Assembly (NCBI RefSeq): GCF_000720325.1
Contig: NZ_JOJM01000019.1
Span: 1-64,000, forward strand
Reading direction: 5' to 3'
Length of the DNA stretch: 64,000 nt
Source of the DNA: Streptomyces sp. NRRL B-1347
GTDB taxonomy: Bacteria > Actinomycetota > Actinomycetes > Streptomycetales > Streptomycetaceae
The first letter of the stretch is position 1. Each line of letters begins with the position of its first letter. This document shows positions 47,990-57,021 of this stretch, one piece after another. The notes below the pieces were generated by a model, which was not told the origin of the DNA, searched no databases, and saw nothing but the letters and a program-made list of their open reading frames with translations. A program made the translations under genes and the position numbers.

Positions 47990-49558
47990 CTACGCCTCCG
48001 GGTAGCGGCGCGGCGTCCAGACGATCTCCTCGCCGTCCCCGCGCCGCACGGCCCGCGTCTGCGAGGAGCCGACCAGCAGGATCGTGCGCATGTCGACCTC
48101 GGTCGGGTCCAGGTCCGCGAGGCGGACGATCCGCACGCGCTCGCCGGAGCCGCCGACGTCCCGGGCGACCACGACCGGGGTGTCCGGCGCCCGGTGCTCC
48201 AGGAGCAGCTCGCGGGCCTTGCCCACCTGCCAGGTGCGGCTGTGCGAGCCGGGGTTGTACAGGGCGAGCACCAGGTCGGCGGAGGCCGCGGCGCGCAGCC
48301 GCCCGGCTATGACCTCCCACGGCTTGAGCCGGTCCGACAGGGACAGCGTCGCGTAGTCGTGGCCGAGCGGGGCGCCCGCGCGGGCCGCGGCCGCGTTGGC
48401 GGCGGTCACGCCCGGCAGGACCCGTACGCGCACGTCCGCGTACGCGGCGTCCGACGCGGCCTCCAGGACGGCGGTGGCCATCGCGAAGACGCCCGGGTCG
48501 CCGCCCGAGACGACGGCGACGCGCCGCCCCCGCTGGGCGAGCTGGAGCGCGAACTCGGCGCGCTCGGCCTCGACCCGGTTGTCGGAGCCGTGCCGCAGCT
48601 GGCCGGGGCGCACGGGCACCCGGTCCAGGTAGGTGGTGTAGCCGACCAGGTCGTCGGCGGCGGCGAGCGCGCCGCGCGACTCGGGCGTCAGCCACAGCGG
48701 TCCCGCGGGCCCGGTGCCCACGACGACGACCTCGCCACGAGCCGGAGCCGGAGCCGGATCAGGACCCGTAACCTCCGCTTCCGCGCGAGCGGTTGAGCCC
48801 GTCGGGTCCGTCGGCCCCGGCTGCCCCGGCACCGGCAGCGCGGCCACCCGGCTCGGAAGCACCGCCACCGAGAAGTACGGCACCGAGTCCTCGGTCACGT
48901 CCGCGAGGTCGGCCAGGCGCTCCCCGGCCATGGTGGCCCGCTCGACGTACCGGGCCCCGTCCAGGCGCTCCGCGCTCCGCAGGGCGCGCCGCACCTTGGG
49001 GAAGGTGCGGCCCAGCTTCATCACCACGGCCGCGTCGGTCGCGGCGAGCCGGGCGGTCAGCTCCTCCTCGGGCAGGGTGCCCGGCAGGATGGTCAGGACC
49101 TCCTCGCCCTCCGCGAGCGGCGTGCCGAGCCGGGCCGCGGCGGCGGACACCGACGTGACGCCGGGGATGACCTCGGTGTCGTAGCGGTCGGCGAGCCGCT
49201 TGTGCATGTGCATGTAGGAGCCGTAGAAGAGCGGGTCGCCCTCGGCGAGGACCGCGACGGTGCGCCCCGCGTCCAGGTGCGCGGCGAGCCGGGCCGCCGA
49301 CTCGGCGTAGAACTCCTCCATGGCGCCCTGGTAGCCGCCCGGGTGGTCGGTGGTCTCCGTGGTGACCGGGTAGACCAGCGGCTCCTCGACGTGGTCGGCG
49401 CGCAGGTGCTTCGCCGCGATCGAGCGCGCGATGGACCGGCCGTGCCGGGCGCTGTGGTACGCCACCACGTCGGCCTCGGCGATGACCTCGACGGCCCGCA
49501 GCGTCATCAGGGACGGGTCGCCGGGTCCGAGCCCGACGCCGTACAGCTTGCCGTTCAC
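47990..49558 (-). CDS. cobIJ: bifunctional precorrin-2 C20- / precorrin-3B C17-methyltransferase
   Basis: Fusion of 522 residues. CobI half: [63 protein letters not shown]. After a Pro/Ala linker (about 245-270) comes the CobJ half: [65 protein letters not shown]. Fusions of this type are normal in Streptomyces and mycobacteria. Overlaps cobH by 4 nt. Confidence 0.93.
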   Translation of the reverse strand: MNGKLYGVGLGPGDPSLMTLRAVEVIAEADVVAYHSARHGRSIARSIAAKHLRADHVEEPLVYPVTTETTDHPGGYQGAMEEFYAESAARLAAHLDAGRTVAVLAEGDPLFYGSYMHMHKRLADRYDTEVIPGVTSVSAAAARLGTPLAEGEEVLTILPGTLPEEELTARLAATDAAVVMKLGRTFPKVRRALRSAERLDGARYVERATMAGERLADLADVTEDSVPYFSVAVLPSRVAALPVPGQPGPTDPTGSTARAEAEVTGPDPAPAPARGEVVVVGTGPAGPLWLTPESRGALAAADDLVGYTTYLDRVPVRPGQLRHGSDNRVEAERAEFALQLAQRGRRVAVVSGGDPGVFAMATAVLEAASDAAYADVRVRVLPGVTAANAAAARAGAPLGHDYATLSLSDRLKPWEVIAGRLRAAASADLVLALYNPGSHSRTWQVGKARELLLEHRAPDTPVVVARDVGGSGERVRIVRLADLDPTEVDMRTILLVGSSQTRAVRRGDGEEIVWTPRRYPEA

Positions 49559-50217
49559 TCTTCCTCACTCGCGATCGCGTTGAGCGCGGCGGCGGCCATG
49601 GCGCTGCCTCCGCGACGGCCGCGCACGACCAGGTGCTCCAGGCCCGAAGGGTGCGCGGCGAGCGCGTCCTTGGACTCGGCCGCGCCGATGAAGCCGACCG
49701 GGACGCCGATGACGGCGGCGGGGCGCGGGGCGCCCTCCTCGATCATCTCCAGGAGCCGGAACAGGGCCGTGGGCGCGTTGCCGACGGCCACCACGGAGCC
49801 TTCGAGGCGGTCGCGCCACAGCTCCAGGGCGGCCGCGCTGCGCGTCGTGCCGAGCTTCGCCGCGAGCTCCGGCACGGCCGGGTCGGAGAGCGTGCACAGC
49901 ACGTCGTTGGCGGCGGGCAGCCGCTTGCGCGTGACGCCGCTCGCCACCATCTGGACGTCGCAGAAGATCGGCGCCCCGGCGCGCAGCGCCTCCCGGGCGC
50001 GGGCCACCACGCCGGGCGTGTGCGCGAGGTCCCGTACGAGGTCGACCATCCCGCAGGCGTGGATCATCCGGACCGCGACCTGGCTGACGTCGGCGGGCAG
50101 GGCCGCGAGGTCGGCCTCCGCGCGGATGGTGGCGAAGGACTGGCGGTAGATGGCCGCGCCGTCCTTCTCGTAGTCGTACGTGGTCACGGTCTTGTTCTCG
50201 CTGCTCTCGGTCGTCAT
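49555..50217 (-). CDS. cobH: precorrin-8X methylmutase
   Basis: Protein of 220 residues: [42 protein letters not shown] (active-site His), [19 protein letters not shown] and [19 protein letters not shown] are CobH/CbiC signatures. It moves the C11 methyl to C12 to give hydrogenobyrinate. Overlaps neighbours on both sides, so cobG-cobH-cobIJ form one leftward operon. Confidence 0.93.
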   Translation of the reverse strand: MTTESSENKTVTTYDYEKDGAAIYRQSFATIRAEADLAALPADVSQVAVRMIHACGMVDLVRDLAHTPGVVARAREALRAGAPIFCDVQMVASGVTRKRLPAANDVLCTLSDPAVPELAAKLGTTRSAAALELWRDRLEGSVVAVGNAPTALFRLLEMIEEGAPRPAAVIGVPVGFIGAAESKDALAAHPSGLEHLVVRGRRGGSAMAAAALNAIASEEE

Positions 50218-51746
50218 GCGGGGGGAAACGCCGCCAGGGCGGTGGCGAGGTGGGCGGGGTCGGCGATCCGGGCGCCGGGTGCTGGGTGTCCGCCGGTCAC
50301 GGCGGAGAGGTCGTAGCCGCCGTCCGGCGCGGCGACCACGTCGATCCGGTCGCCCCGCGGGTGGCCGCAGCGCCGCTCGCAGCCGGACCAGTACAGCGGC
50401 AGTGCCGCCGTCCCGGCGGCGGCGAGGGCGCGGGCCGCGTCCGCCCGTACGTCGGCACGGGACTTGGCACAGCCGGGACGGCCCGCGCAGGCGCCGACGC
50501 GCAGCCAGGGCGAGCCCGGCTCGGTGACGAGGCCGGTGGCGGAGAGCCGGGCGAGCGCGGCGGCGGCGTCCGCCGCGCCGAGCCCCGGGGCGGGCACGAC
50601 GGCGCCGCGCCAGGGGGTCAGGCGCAGCTCACCGGGTCCCGCGGCGGCGGCGACGTGCGTCAACTCCCGCCACTGGAGGCCGGAGAGGCGGCCGAGGGGG
50701 ATGTGCACGGACAGGGCGGAACCGACAACTCCGGGCGGCGGCCCGGCGGGGCGTGAGCCCGCGGTCGCGGCAGCCCCGGCGGTCCGGGCAGTTCCGGCGG
50801 CCCCGGAGGGCCCGGCAGTCCGCGCAGCCCCAGCAGCCCCAGCAGCCCCGGTGGTCCCGACAGCCCCGGCGGTCCGGACAGTCCCAGCAGCCCCGGCAGT
50901 CCCGGAGGTCCCGGTGGCCCCGGCGGTCCGGACAATCCCGGCAGCCCCGGCAGCCCCAGCAGTCCGCGCAGCCCCGGCAGCCCCGGCGGGCTCCGCGGGC
51001 TCCGTCGGCTCGGCCGTGATGCCCTCGGTCGCCAGGCGCCGCCGCACCTCGGCCGTCAACGCGCCGGGAGGCAGCGGCAGTTCGCTGATCCGCCAGGCCT
51101 TCGTACCGCTCTCCCTGACCTCGTGCAGAAACGCTTCAGCCGCCACGAGCGCCGCTCGGGGCGCGTCCGCCGCGGCGACCGACAAGGCCGCGCCCGCCGC
51201 GCCGAGACCGAGCACGGCCCGGCCGTCCGCGGCCGCCCGTACGGTCACGTCCGCGTCGAGCCCCGCCACGTCCCCGCGCCCGTCGTCGAGCGCGAACAGG
51301 AACCGGCCCGAGAGGGCCCGCGCCGCCGCGCTCGCGCACAGCGCCGCGTCGAGGGCGGTGAGCCAGGGCCTGACGTCGCGGGCGCCCCGGCCGTCGAGGC
51401 CGGACAGCGGTGAGGCGACGACGTTGCGGACCCGCTCGTGCCCCGGCGACGGCAGCAGGCCCGCGGCGTCGAGCAGCGCGGCGAGATCCGCGCCACAGCC
51501 GTCCGCGAGACCCCGCAGCTGGACGTTGCCGCGCGAGGTCAGATGCAGGTCGCCGTCGCCCAGGTCCCGGGCCGCCGCGGCGAGCGCCTCGGCCTGCCGG
51601 ACGGTCAGCACGCCGCCGGGAAGCCGCACGCGCGCCAGCGCCCCGTCGTCCGCCGCGTGCAGCCGCAGACTGCCGGGGCAGGCGTCGCCGCGGTCCCGTG
51701 GGGCCGCTGTGGCCTGCGGGGACGGGCGGAGGGGAGCCGTGGACAT
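50214..51746 (-). CDS. cobG: precorrin-3B synthase with low-complexity insertion
   Basis: About 510 residues. First sulfite-reductase-like half: [58 protein letters not shown]. Second half: [39 protein letters not shown] and the Fe-S cysteines [12 protein letters not shown]...[11 protein letters not shown]. Between them lies a ~95-residue linker of repeated [15 protein letters not shown] units (50755-51000), unusual for CobG. It oxidises precorrin-3A to 3B using O2. Start uncertain: ATG 51746 is closest to homology, with ATGs at 51758 and 51767 possible. Confidence 0.88.
   Translation of the reverse strand: MSTAPLRPSPQATAAPRDRGDACPGSLRLHAADDGALARVRLPGGVLTVRQAEALAAAARDLGDGDLHLTSRGNVQLRGLADGCGADLAALLDAAGLLPSPGHERVRNVVASPLSGLDGRGARDVRPWLTALDAALCASAAARALSGRFLFALDDGRGDVAGLDADVTVRAAADGRAVLGLGAAGAALSVAAADAPRAALVAAEAFLHEVRESGTKAWRISELPLPPGALTAEVRRRLATEGITAEPTEPAEPAGAAGAARTAGAAGAAGIVRTAGATGTSGTAGAAGTVRTAGAVGTTGAAGAAGAARTAGPSGAAGTARTAGAAATAGSRPAGPPPGVVGSALSVHIPLGRLSGLQWRELTHVAAAAGPGELRLTPWRGAVVPAPGLGAADAAAALARLSATGLVTEPGSPWLRVGACAGRPGCAKSRADVRADAARALAAAGTAALPLYWSGCERRCGHPRGDRIDVVAAPDGGYDLSAVTGGHPAPGARIADPAHLATALAAFPPA
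50755..51000 (-). repeat. in-frame low-complexity repeat inside cobG
   Basis: DNA units of about 15 bp such as CCGGCGGTCCGGACAGTCCC recur, encoding Gly/Ala/Thr/Arg runs ([20 protein letters not shown]). No frame is broken, so the expansion is in multiples of three. It probably forms a flexible linker between the two reductase-like halves. Confidence 0.75.
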
Positions 51747-51837
51747 GGCGGCGAGCATACCGACCATCACACTGCGGGAACGCCCTGCCTCAAACCGCCG
51801 CCGCTTACTATGCTCCACAGTGGATCACCCGATCCGC

Positions 51838-51965
51838 CATCGCCATGACGGCGACAGGGGAGGAAGCCCGGTGCGATTCCGGCGCGGTCCCGCCACTGTG
51901 AGCCCGACCCCGTGAGGGGCCGGGCGAGCCAGGAACTCCCTTCTCCGCACGCCCGGCTCCGGCCG
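51838..51965 (+). ncRNA. adenosylcobalamin riboswitch upstream of cobN
   Basis: Reading toward cobN: GACAGGGGAGGAAGCCCGG, then TGCGATTCCGGCGCGGTCCC, GCCACTGTGAGCC and the B12-box variant GAGCCAGGAACTCCC followed by CTTCTCCGCA. These are the conserved core blocks of the cobalamin riboswitch in order. Ligand binding should reduce cobN expression; the expression platform lies in the 60 nt before ATG 52025. It does not cover cobG, which reads away from it. Ends are approximate. Confidence 0.88.
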
Positions 51966-52024
51966 GGCAGGAGAGACCCACACACCACCCGGGGCGCGGA
52001 CACCCCGAGGAAGGCCGACGCCGC

Positions 52025-55000
52025 ATGCAGCACACGACCGGGCCCCGCATCCTGCTTCTGTCGACGTCCGACACCGACCTCCTCAGCGCCCGCGCCGCCG
52101 CGGGCCCCGTGGCCTACCGCTTCGCGAACCCCTCCCGGCTTCCGCTGGACGACCTGCCCGGCCTGCTGGACGGCGCCGACCTGGTCGTCGTACGCCTCCT
52201 CGGCGGCATCCGCGCCTGGCAGGAGGGCCTCGACCTGCTGCTCGCCGACGGCCGCCCCGTGGTGGTCCTCAGCGGGGAACAGGCGCCTGACGCCCAGCTG
52301 ATGGCCGCCTCCACCGTCCCGGTCGGCATCGCCGCCGAGGCGCACGCCTACCTCGCGCACGGCGGCCCCGCCAACCTGGAGCAGCTCGCCCGCTTCCTCA
52401 GCGACACCGTCCTGCTCACCGGCCACGGCTTCGAGGCGCCCGCGCCCGCGCCGACGTGGGGCCCCCTGGAGCGGCAGGCCCCGGCGGGCGAGGGCCCGAC
52501 CGTCGCCGTGCTCTACTACCGCGCCCACCACATGAGCGGCAACACCGCCTTCGTGCACGCCCTGTGCGACGCCGTCGAGGCGGCGGGCGGCCGCCCGCTG
52601 CCGCTGTACGTGGCCTCGCTGCGCGCCCCCGAGACCGGGCTGATCGACGAGCTGCGGGCCGCCGACGCCATCGTCACCACGGTCCTCGCCGCGGGCGGCA
52701 CCAAGCCCGCCGAGGCCTCCGCGGGCGGCGACGACGAGTCCTGGGACGCGGGCGCGCTCACCGCCCTCGACGTGCCGATCCTCCAGGCCCTGTGCCTGAC
52801 CGGCTCGCGCGCCGCCTGGGAGGAGAACGACGAGGGCGTGTCCCCGCTGGACGCCGCGAGCCAGATCGCGGTGCCGGAGTTCGACGGCCGCCTGATCACG
52901 GTGCCGTTCTCCTTCAAGGAGATCGACGAGGACGGCCTCCCGGCGTACGTCGCCGACCCCGAGCGCGCGGCCCGCGTCGCCGGGATCGCCGTGCGCCACG
53001 CCCGCCTCAAGCACATCCCGGCCGCCGACAAGCGGATCGCGCTCGTCCTGTCCGCGTACCCGACGAAGCACTCCCGGATCGGCAACGCGGTCGGCCTCGA
53101 CACCCCCGCGAGCGCCGTGGAGCTGCTGCGCCGACTGCGTACGGAGGGCTACGACTTCGGCGGCGCCGAGATCCCCGGCCTGGCCTCCGGCGACGGCGAC
53201 GAACTGATCCGCGCGCTCATCGAGGCGGGCGGCCACGACCAGGACTGGCTCACCGAGGAGCAGCTGGCGAAGAACCCGGTGCGCATCCCGGCCGCCGACT
53301 ACCGGCGCTGGTACGCCACGCTCCCCGAGGAGCTGCGCTCGGCCGTCGAGGAGCACTGGGGCCCGGCGCCCGGCGAGATGTTCGTGGACCGCAGCAGCAA
53401 CCCGGAGGGCGACATCGTCCTCGCCGCGCTGCGGTTCGAGAACCTGCTGATCCTCATCCAGCCGCCGCGCGGCTTCGGCGAGAACCCCATCGCGATCTAC
53501 CACGACCCGGACCTGCCGCCCTCGCACCACTACCTGGCGGCGTACCGCTGGATCGCGGCGGCCGCGGCCGACGGCGGCTTCGGCGCCGACGCGATGATCC
53601 ACCTCGGCAAGCACGGCAACCTGGAGTGGCTGCCCGGCAAGAACGCGGGCCTGTCCGCCGCCTGCGCCCCCGACGCCGCCCTCGGCGACATCCCGCTCGT
53701 CTACCCGTTCCTGGTCAACGACCCGGGCGAGGGCACCCAGGCCAAGCGCCGCGTGCACGCCACCCTCATCGACCACCTCGTCCCGCCGATGGCGCGCGCC
53801 GACTCCTACGGCGACATCGCGCGCCTGGAGCAGCTCCTCGACGAGTACGCGCAGATCAGCTCGATGGACCCGGCGAAGCTCCCGGCCATCCGCGCCCAGA
53901 TCTGGACCCTCATCCAGGCCGCGAAGCTCGACCACGACCTGGGTCTGGAGGACCGCCCGGACGACGACGGCTTCGACGACTTCCTGCTGCACGTCGACGG
54001 CTGGCTGTGCGAGGTCAAGGACGCCCAGATCCGCGACGGCCTGCACGTTCTCGGCGCCCCGCCGGCGGGCGACGACCGCGTCAACCTGGTCCTCGCGATC
54101 CTGCGCGCCCGCCAGATCTGGGGCGGTACCACGGCCCTGCCCGGCCTGCGCGAGGCCCTCGGCCTCGACGAGTCGGCGGCGACGCGCACGACCGCCGACG
54201 CGGCGGAGGAGCAGGCCCGCGCCCTGGTCGTGGCGATGGAGGCGGCGGACTGGGACCCGGCCGCCGTACCCGCGGTGGCGGCGGCGGTCGCCGATGACCG
54301 CCGCGACCAGGTGACGGCCATCCTGGAGTTCGCGGCCCGCGAGGTCGTCCCGCGCCTGTCGGCGACCACGGCCGAGCTGGACCACGCCGTGCACGCCCTG
54401 AACGGCGGCTTCGTCCCCGCGGGCCCCTCGGGCTCCCCGCTGCGCGGCCTGGTCAACGTCCTGCCGACGGGCCGCAACTTCTACTCCGTCGACCCCAAGG
54501 CGGTCCCCTCGCGGCTCGCCTGGGAGACGGGCCAGGCCCTGGCCGACTCCCTCCTGGAGCGCTACCGCGCGGACAACGGCGAGTGGCCCACCTCGGTCGG
54601 CCTCTCCCTGTGGGGCACCAGCGCGATGCGCACCGCGGGCGACGACGTGGCCGAGGCCCTGGCCCTGCTCGGCGTCCGCCCGGTCTGGGACGACGCGTCC
54701 CGCCGGGTGACGGGCCTGGAAGCCATCCCGTACGACGAACTGAACCGCCCCCGCATCGACGTCACCCTCCGCATCTCCGGCTTCTTCCGCGACGCCTTCC
54801 CGCACACGATCGGCCTCCTGGACGACGCGGTGCGCCTGGCCGCCTCGCTCGACGAGCCCGCCGAGGCCAACCACGTGCGGGCGCACGTCCAGGCCGACCT
54901 CGCCGAGCACGGCGACGAACGCCGGGCCACCACCCGCATCTTCGGCTCCCGCCCCGGCACGTACGGCGCGGGCCTGCTCCAGCTGATCGACTCGCGCGAC

Positions 55001-55660
55001 TGGCGCACCGACGCGGACCTCGCCGAGGTCTACACGGTCTGGGGCGGCTACGCCTACGGCCGCGGCCTCGAGGGCCGCTCGGCCCGCACCGAGATGGAGA
55101 CGGCGTACAAGCGCATCGCGGTCGCGGCCAAGAACACCGACACCCGCGAGCACGACATCGCCGACTCCGACGACTACTTCCAGTACCACGGCGGCATGGT
55201 CGCCACCGTGAAGGCCCTGCGCGGCGGCCGGGCGCCCGAGGCGTACATCGGCGACTCCACACGGCCCGAGACGATCCGCACCCGCACCCTGGTCGAGGAG
55301 ACGAGCCGCGTCTTCCGCGCCCGCGTGGTGAACCCCAAGTGGATCGAGGCGATGCGCCGCCACGGCTACAAGGGCGCCTTCGAACTCGCCGCCACCGTCG
55401 ACTACCTCTTCGGCTACGACGCCACCACCGGCGTGGTCGCCGACTGGATGTACGACAAGCTCACCGAGACCTACGTCCTGGACCCCACCAACCGCGACTT
55501 CCTCAAGGAAGCCAACCCCTGGGCCCTCCACGGCATCGCCGAACGCCTCCTGGAAGCCGAATCCCGAGGCATGTGGTCCAACCCGGACCCCGCGACCCTG
55601 GAAGCCCTCCGCCAGGCCTACTTGGAGACAGAGGGCAACTTGGAGGACAACGGGGCCTGA
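52025..55660 (+). CDS. cobN: aerobic cobaltochelatase large subunit
   Basis: Protein of 1211 residues of the CobN/BchH family. Landmarks: TVAVLYYRAHHMSGNTAFVHALCDAVEAAGG, PVLQALCLTGSRAAWEENDEGVSPLDAASQIAVPEFDGRLITVPFSFKE region, SAYPTKHSRIGNAVGLDTPASAVELLRRL, MIHLGKHGNLEWLPGKNAGLS, YPFLVNDPGEGTQAKRR and the C-terminal SGFFRDAFPHTIGLLDDAV and YGRGLEGRS. It inserts cobalt into hydrogenobyrinate diamide with CobS/CobT-like partners not present here. Controlled by the riboswitch at 51838. Confidence 0.95.
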   Translation: MQHTTGPRILLLSTSDTDLLSARAAAGPVAYRFANPSRLPLDDLPGLLDGADLVVVRLLGGIRAWQEGLDLLLADGRPVVVLSGEQAPDAQLMAASTVPVGIAAEAHAYLAHGGPANLEQLARFLSDTVLLTGHGFEAPAPAPTWGPLERQAPAGEGPTVAVLYYRAHHMSGNTAFVHALCDAVEAAGGRPLPLYVASLRAPETGLIDELRAADAIVTTVLAAGGTKPAEASAGGDDESWDAGALTALDVPILQALCLTGSRAAWEENDEGVSPLDAASQIAVPEFDGRLITVPFSFKEIDEDGLPAYVADPERAARVAGIAVRHARLKHIPAADKRIALVLSAYPTKHSRIGNAVGLDTPASAVELLRRLRTEGYDFGGAEIPGLASGDGDELIRALIEAGGHDQDWLTEEQLAKNPVRIPAADYRRWYATLPEELRSAVEEHWGPAPGEMFVDRSSNPEGDIVLAALRFENLLILIQPPRGFGENPIAIYHDPDLPPSHHYLAAYRWIAAAAADGGFGADAMIHLGKHGNLEWLPGKNAGLSAACAPDAALGDIPLVYPFLVNDPGEGTQAKRRVHATLIDHLVPPMARADSYGDIARLEQLLDEYAQISSMDPAKLPAIRAQIWTLIQAAKLDHDLGLEDRPDDDGFDDFLLHVDGWLCEVKDAQIRDGLHVLGAPPAGDDRVNLVLAILRARQIWGGTTALPGLREALGLDESAATRTTADAAEEQARALVVAMEAADWDPAAVPAVAAAVADDRRDQVTAILEFAAREVVPRLSATTAELDHAVHALNGGFVPAGPSGSPLRGLVNVLPTGRNFYSVDPKAVPSRLAWETGQALADSLLERYRADNGEWPTSVGLSLWGTSAMRTAGDDVAEALALLGVRPVWDDASRRVTGLEAIPYDELNRPRIDVTLRISGFFRDAFPHTIGLLDDAVRLAASLDEPAEANHVRAHVQADLAEHGDERRATTRIFGSRPGTYGAGLLQLIDSRDWRTDADLAEVYTVWGGYAYGRGLEGRSARTEMETAYKRIAVAAKNTDTREHDIADSDDYFQYHGGMVATVKALRGGRAPEAYIGDSTRPETIRTRTLVEETSRVFRARVVNPKWIEAMRRHGYKGAFELAATVDYLFGYDATTGVVADWMYDKLTETYVLDPTNRDFLKEANPWALHGIAERLLEAESRGMWSNPDPATLEALRQAYLETEGNLEDNGA

Positions 55661-55681
55661 GCCACCGGCCCGCCCGGGGCG

Positions 55682-56182
55682 CTAGCGGGCACGTGCCTCC
55701 CCGGTCCAGCCCGCCTCCGCCGCTGTCGCCACGGCCCTCTCCTCGGTCGCGTCGGCCCTCTCCGTCAGGGTCTCGTCGCGGCCCGGGCGGGGGCCGCCGG
55801 CCGTTTCGGCGGCTGTGTGGGAGGCCGTCAGGGCGGCCTTGAGGGCGGTGGTCGTGAGGGTGTCGGGGGTGTGGGCGTGGGCCGTCTGGGCGGCGATCGC
55901 CGCGGCCGCCGACGCGTTGCGTGCGCAGCGGGCGTCGGCCGCGGGGTCGGGGGTGCGGCCCGCGCGTTCGGCGATCGACCGGGCGGCCAGGCGCACCGCG
56001 TTCGCGGCCCGGGCGGCCGGTCCCGTCGGCACGGCCTCCGCCCGGTCCGGCTCGATGCCCGCGGCGCGGCAGGCGGCGACGGCCCGTGCGTACGCGCTCC
56101 TGGCGCGGGCCAGGTGCCGGTCCTGGAGGGCCTGCTCGCCGGTGGCGGGCTCCGGCTGGTCACTGCGGACGGGCGCGTTCAT
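55682..56182 (-). CDS. Ala-rich helical protein of unknown function
   Basis: Predicted protein of 166 residues from ATG 56182, behind a strong GGAGGTGG site. Composed mainly of Ala, Arg, Thr and Glu in helical runs (ARSAYARAVAACRAAGIEP, TTTALKAALTASHTAAETA). No domain recognised. A CTGATGG-type inverted repeat lies in its upstream region at 56265, shared with the DoxX and amidohydrolase genes. An overlapping frame on the other strand looks like a shadow. Confidence 0.45.
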   Translation of the reverse strand: MNAPVRSDQPEPATGEQALQDRHLARARSAYARAVAACRAAGIEPDRAEAVPTGPAARAANAVRLAARSIAERAGRTPDPAADARCARNASAAAAIAAQTAHAHTPDTLTTTALKAALTASHTAAETAGGPRPGRDETLTERADATEERAVATAAEAGWTGEARAR

Positions 56183-56264
56183 GGCCACCTCCGGGAAGCG
56201 GTGCAGCGGGACGCTGGTGCTGCGGCAGGGTGGCACGCCGTCGGCGAAGTAGCCAGGGGTGTGG

Positions 56265-56277
56265 TGATGGGGCGTCA
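56265..56277. promoter_or_regulatory. operator-like site 1 (upstream of 166-residue gene)
   Basis: TGATGGGGCGTCA, followed by GAT: same 7-nt centre (TGGGGCG) and TGA/TCA arms as sites 2 and 3. Lies 83 bp upstream of ATG 56182. Confidence 0.45.
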
Positions 56278-56284
56278 GATTTGC

Positions 56285-56370
56285 GCCCCGGCCCCGGCCC
56301 CGGCCCCGGCCCCGGCCCCGGCCCCGGCCCCGGCCCCGGCCCCGGCCCTGGCCCTGGCCCCGGCTCCGGC
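56285..56370. repeat. (GGCCCC)n hexanucleotide tandem repeat
   Basis: About 13-14 head-to-tail copies of GGCCCC, ending in diverged GGCCCT units, in the gap between the 166-residue gene and the DoxX gene. The opposite strand is (GGGGCC)n and could form G-quadruplexes. Confidence 0.9.
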
Positions 56371-56392
56371 CGTCGCGGCCGCCGCGAGGCGC

Positions 56393-56842
56393 CTATCCGA
56401 ACAGCCCCAGCGCCTCGTCCAGCGACCACGTCTGCCAGCCCATGCCGAAGAAGGCCGTGGCGGAGATCAGGGCCATCATCAGGTTCTGCCCCTGCTCCGC
56501 CCAGTCGTGGATCATCAGGACGAGGTAGACCAGGTTGAGCACCAGTCCCGCGGCCAGGGCGATCGGGGTGAGGAAGCCGAGGATCAGGCCCAGGCCCAGG
56601 GCCAGTTCCGCGTGGGCGACGACATGGGCCATGAGGCGCGGGCGCGGTCCGACCAGGCCGTCGAAGCCGCGCCGGACGACGGGCCAGCGGTGTCGCTCGG
56701 CGATGCCCGCGGCCCAGGCGATGCCGCCCCCGGAGAACCAGCTCTTCTTGTCCTTGTGCCGCCAGCTTTCCAGCCACCACAGGCCCAGGCCGATCCTGAG
56801 GACCGCGAACCACTCGGCGCCGCCGAGCCAGATCGTCTGCAT
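56393..56842 (-). CDS. DoxX-like membrane protein
   Basis: Protein of 149 residues with four hydrophobic segments: WFAVLRIGLGLWWLES, a short region before GLVGPRP, AELALGLGLILGFLTPIALAAGLVLNLVYLVL and ALISATAFFGMGWQTW. The RIGLGLWW and HAELALGLGL segments are typical of DoxX/DoxD family quinone-linked membrane proteins. ATG 56842 with GGGAAGGG upstream. Shares the CTGATGGGGCGTCAG site with its divergent neighbour, the amidohydrolase gene. Physiological substrate unknown. Confidence 0.7.
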   Translation of the reverse strand: MQTIWLGGAEWFAVLRIGLGLWWLESWRHKDKKSWFSGGGIAWAAGIAERHRWPVVRRGFDGLVGPRPRLMAHVVAHAELALGLGLILGFLTPIALAAGLVLNLVYLVLMIHDWAEQGQNLMMALISATAFFGMGWQTWSLDEALGLFG

Positions 56843-56875
56843 CGATGGTTCCCTTCCCGCTCCGCGCCAGCAGAT

Positions 56876-56890
56876 CTGATGGGGCGTCAG
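56876..56890. promoter_or_regulatory. operator-like site 2 (upstream of DoxX-like gene)
   Basis: CTGATGGGGCGTCAG: CTGA/TCAG arms around TGGGGCG, 34 bp upstream of the DoxX-like start. Typical size for a TetR-family dimer site. Confidence 0.55.
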
Positions 56891-56963
56891 TTCAGCGGAA
56901 GGGCGCACAACCCGCAAGGGCCCGCGCCCGCTTGCCGTCCGGCCGCGCGCCGACCTACCATCT

Positions 56964-56982
56964 ATCTGATGGGTCGTCAGAT
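56964..56982. promoter_or_regulatory. operator-like site 3 (upstream of amidohydrolase)
   Basis: ATCTGATGGGTCGTCAGAT: perfect 6-bp arms around TGGGTCG, 40 bp upstream of ATG 57022. Best copy of the three. Confidence 0.6.
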
Positions 56983-57021
56983 ATGGTGACCCGGCCGAAC
57001 CGGCGGGCAGGGGGCTGCGGC

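Noticed and set aside
50464..51915. Large rightward ORF antisense to cobG
   Set aside because: Shadow frame produced by high third-position GC; Ala/Pro/Arg-rich without motifs.
52456..54297. Rightward 613-codon frame within cobN
   Set aside because: Out-of-frame shadow of cobN; only Arg/Gly/Pro-rich text.
55815..56252. Rightward gene opposite to the 166-residue protein
   Set aside because: Poor start context compared with the GGAGGTGG site of the leftward gene; likely shadow.
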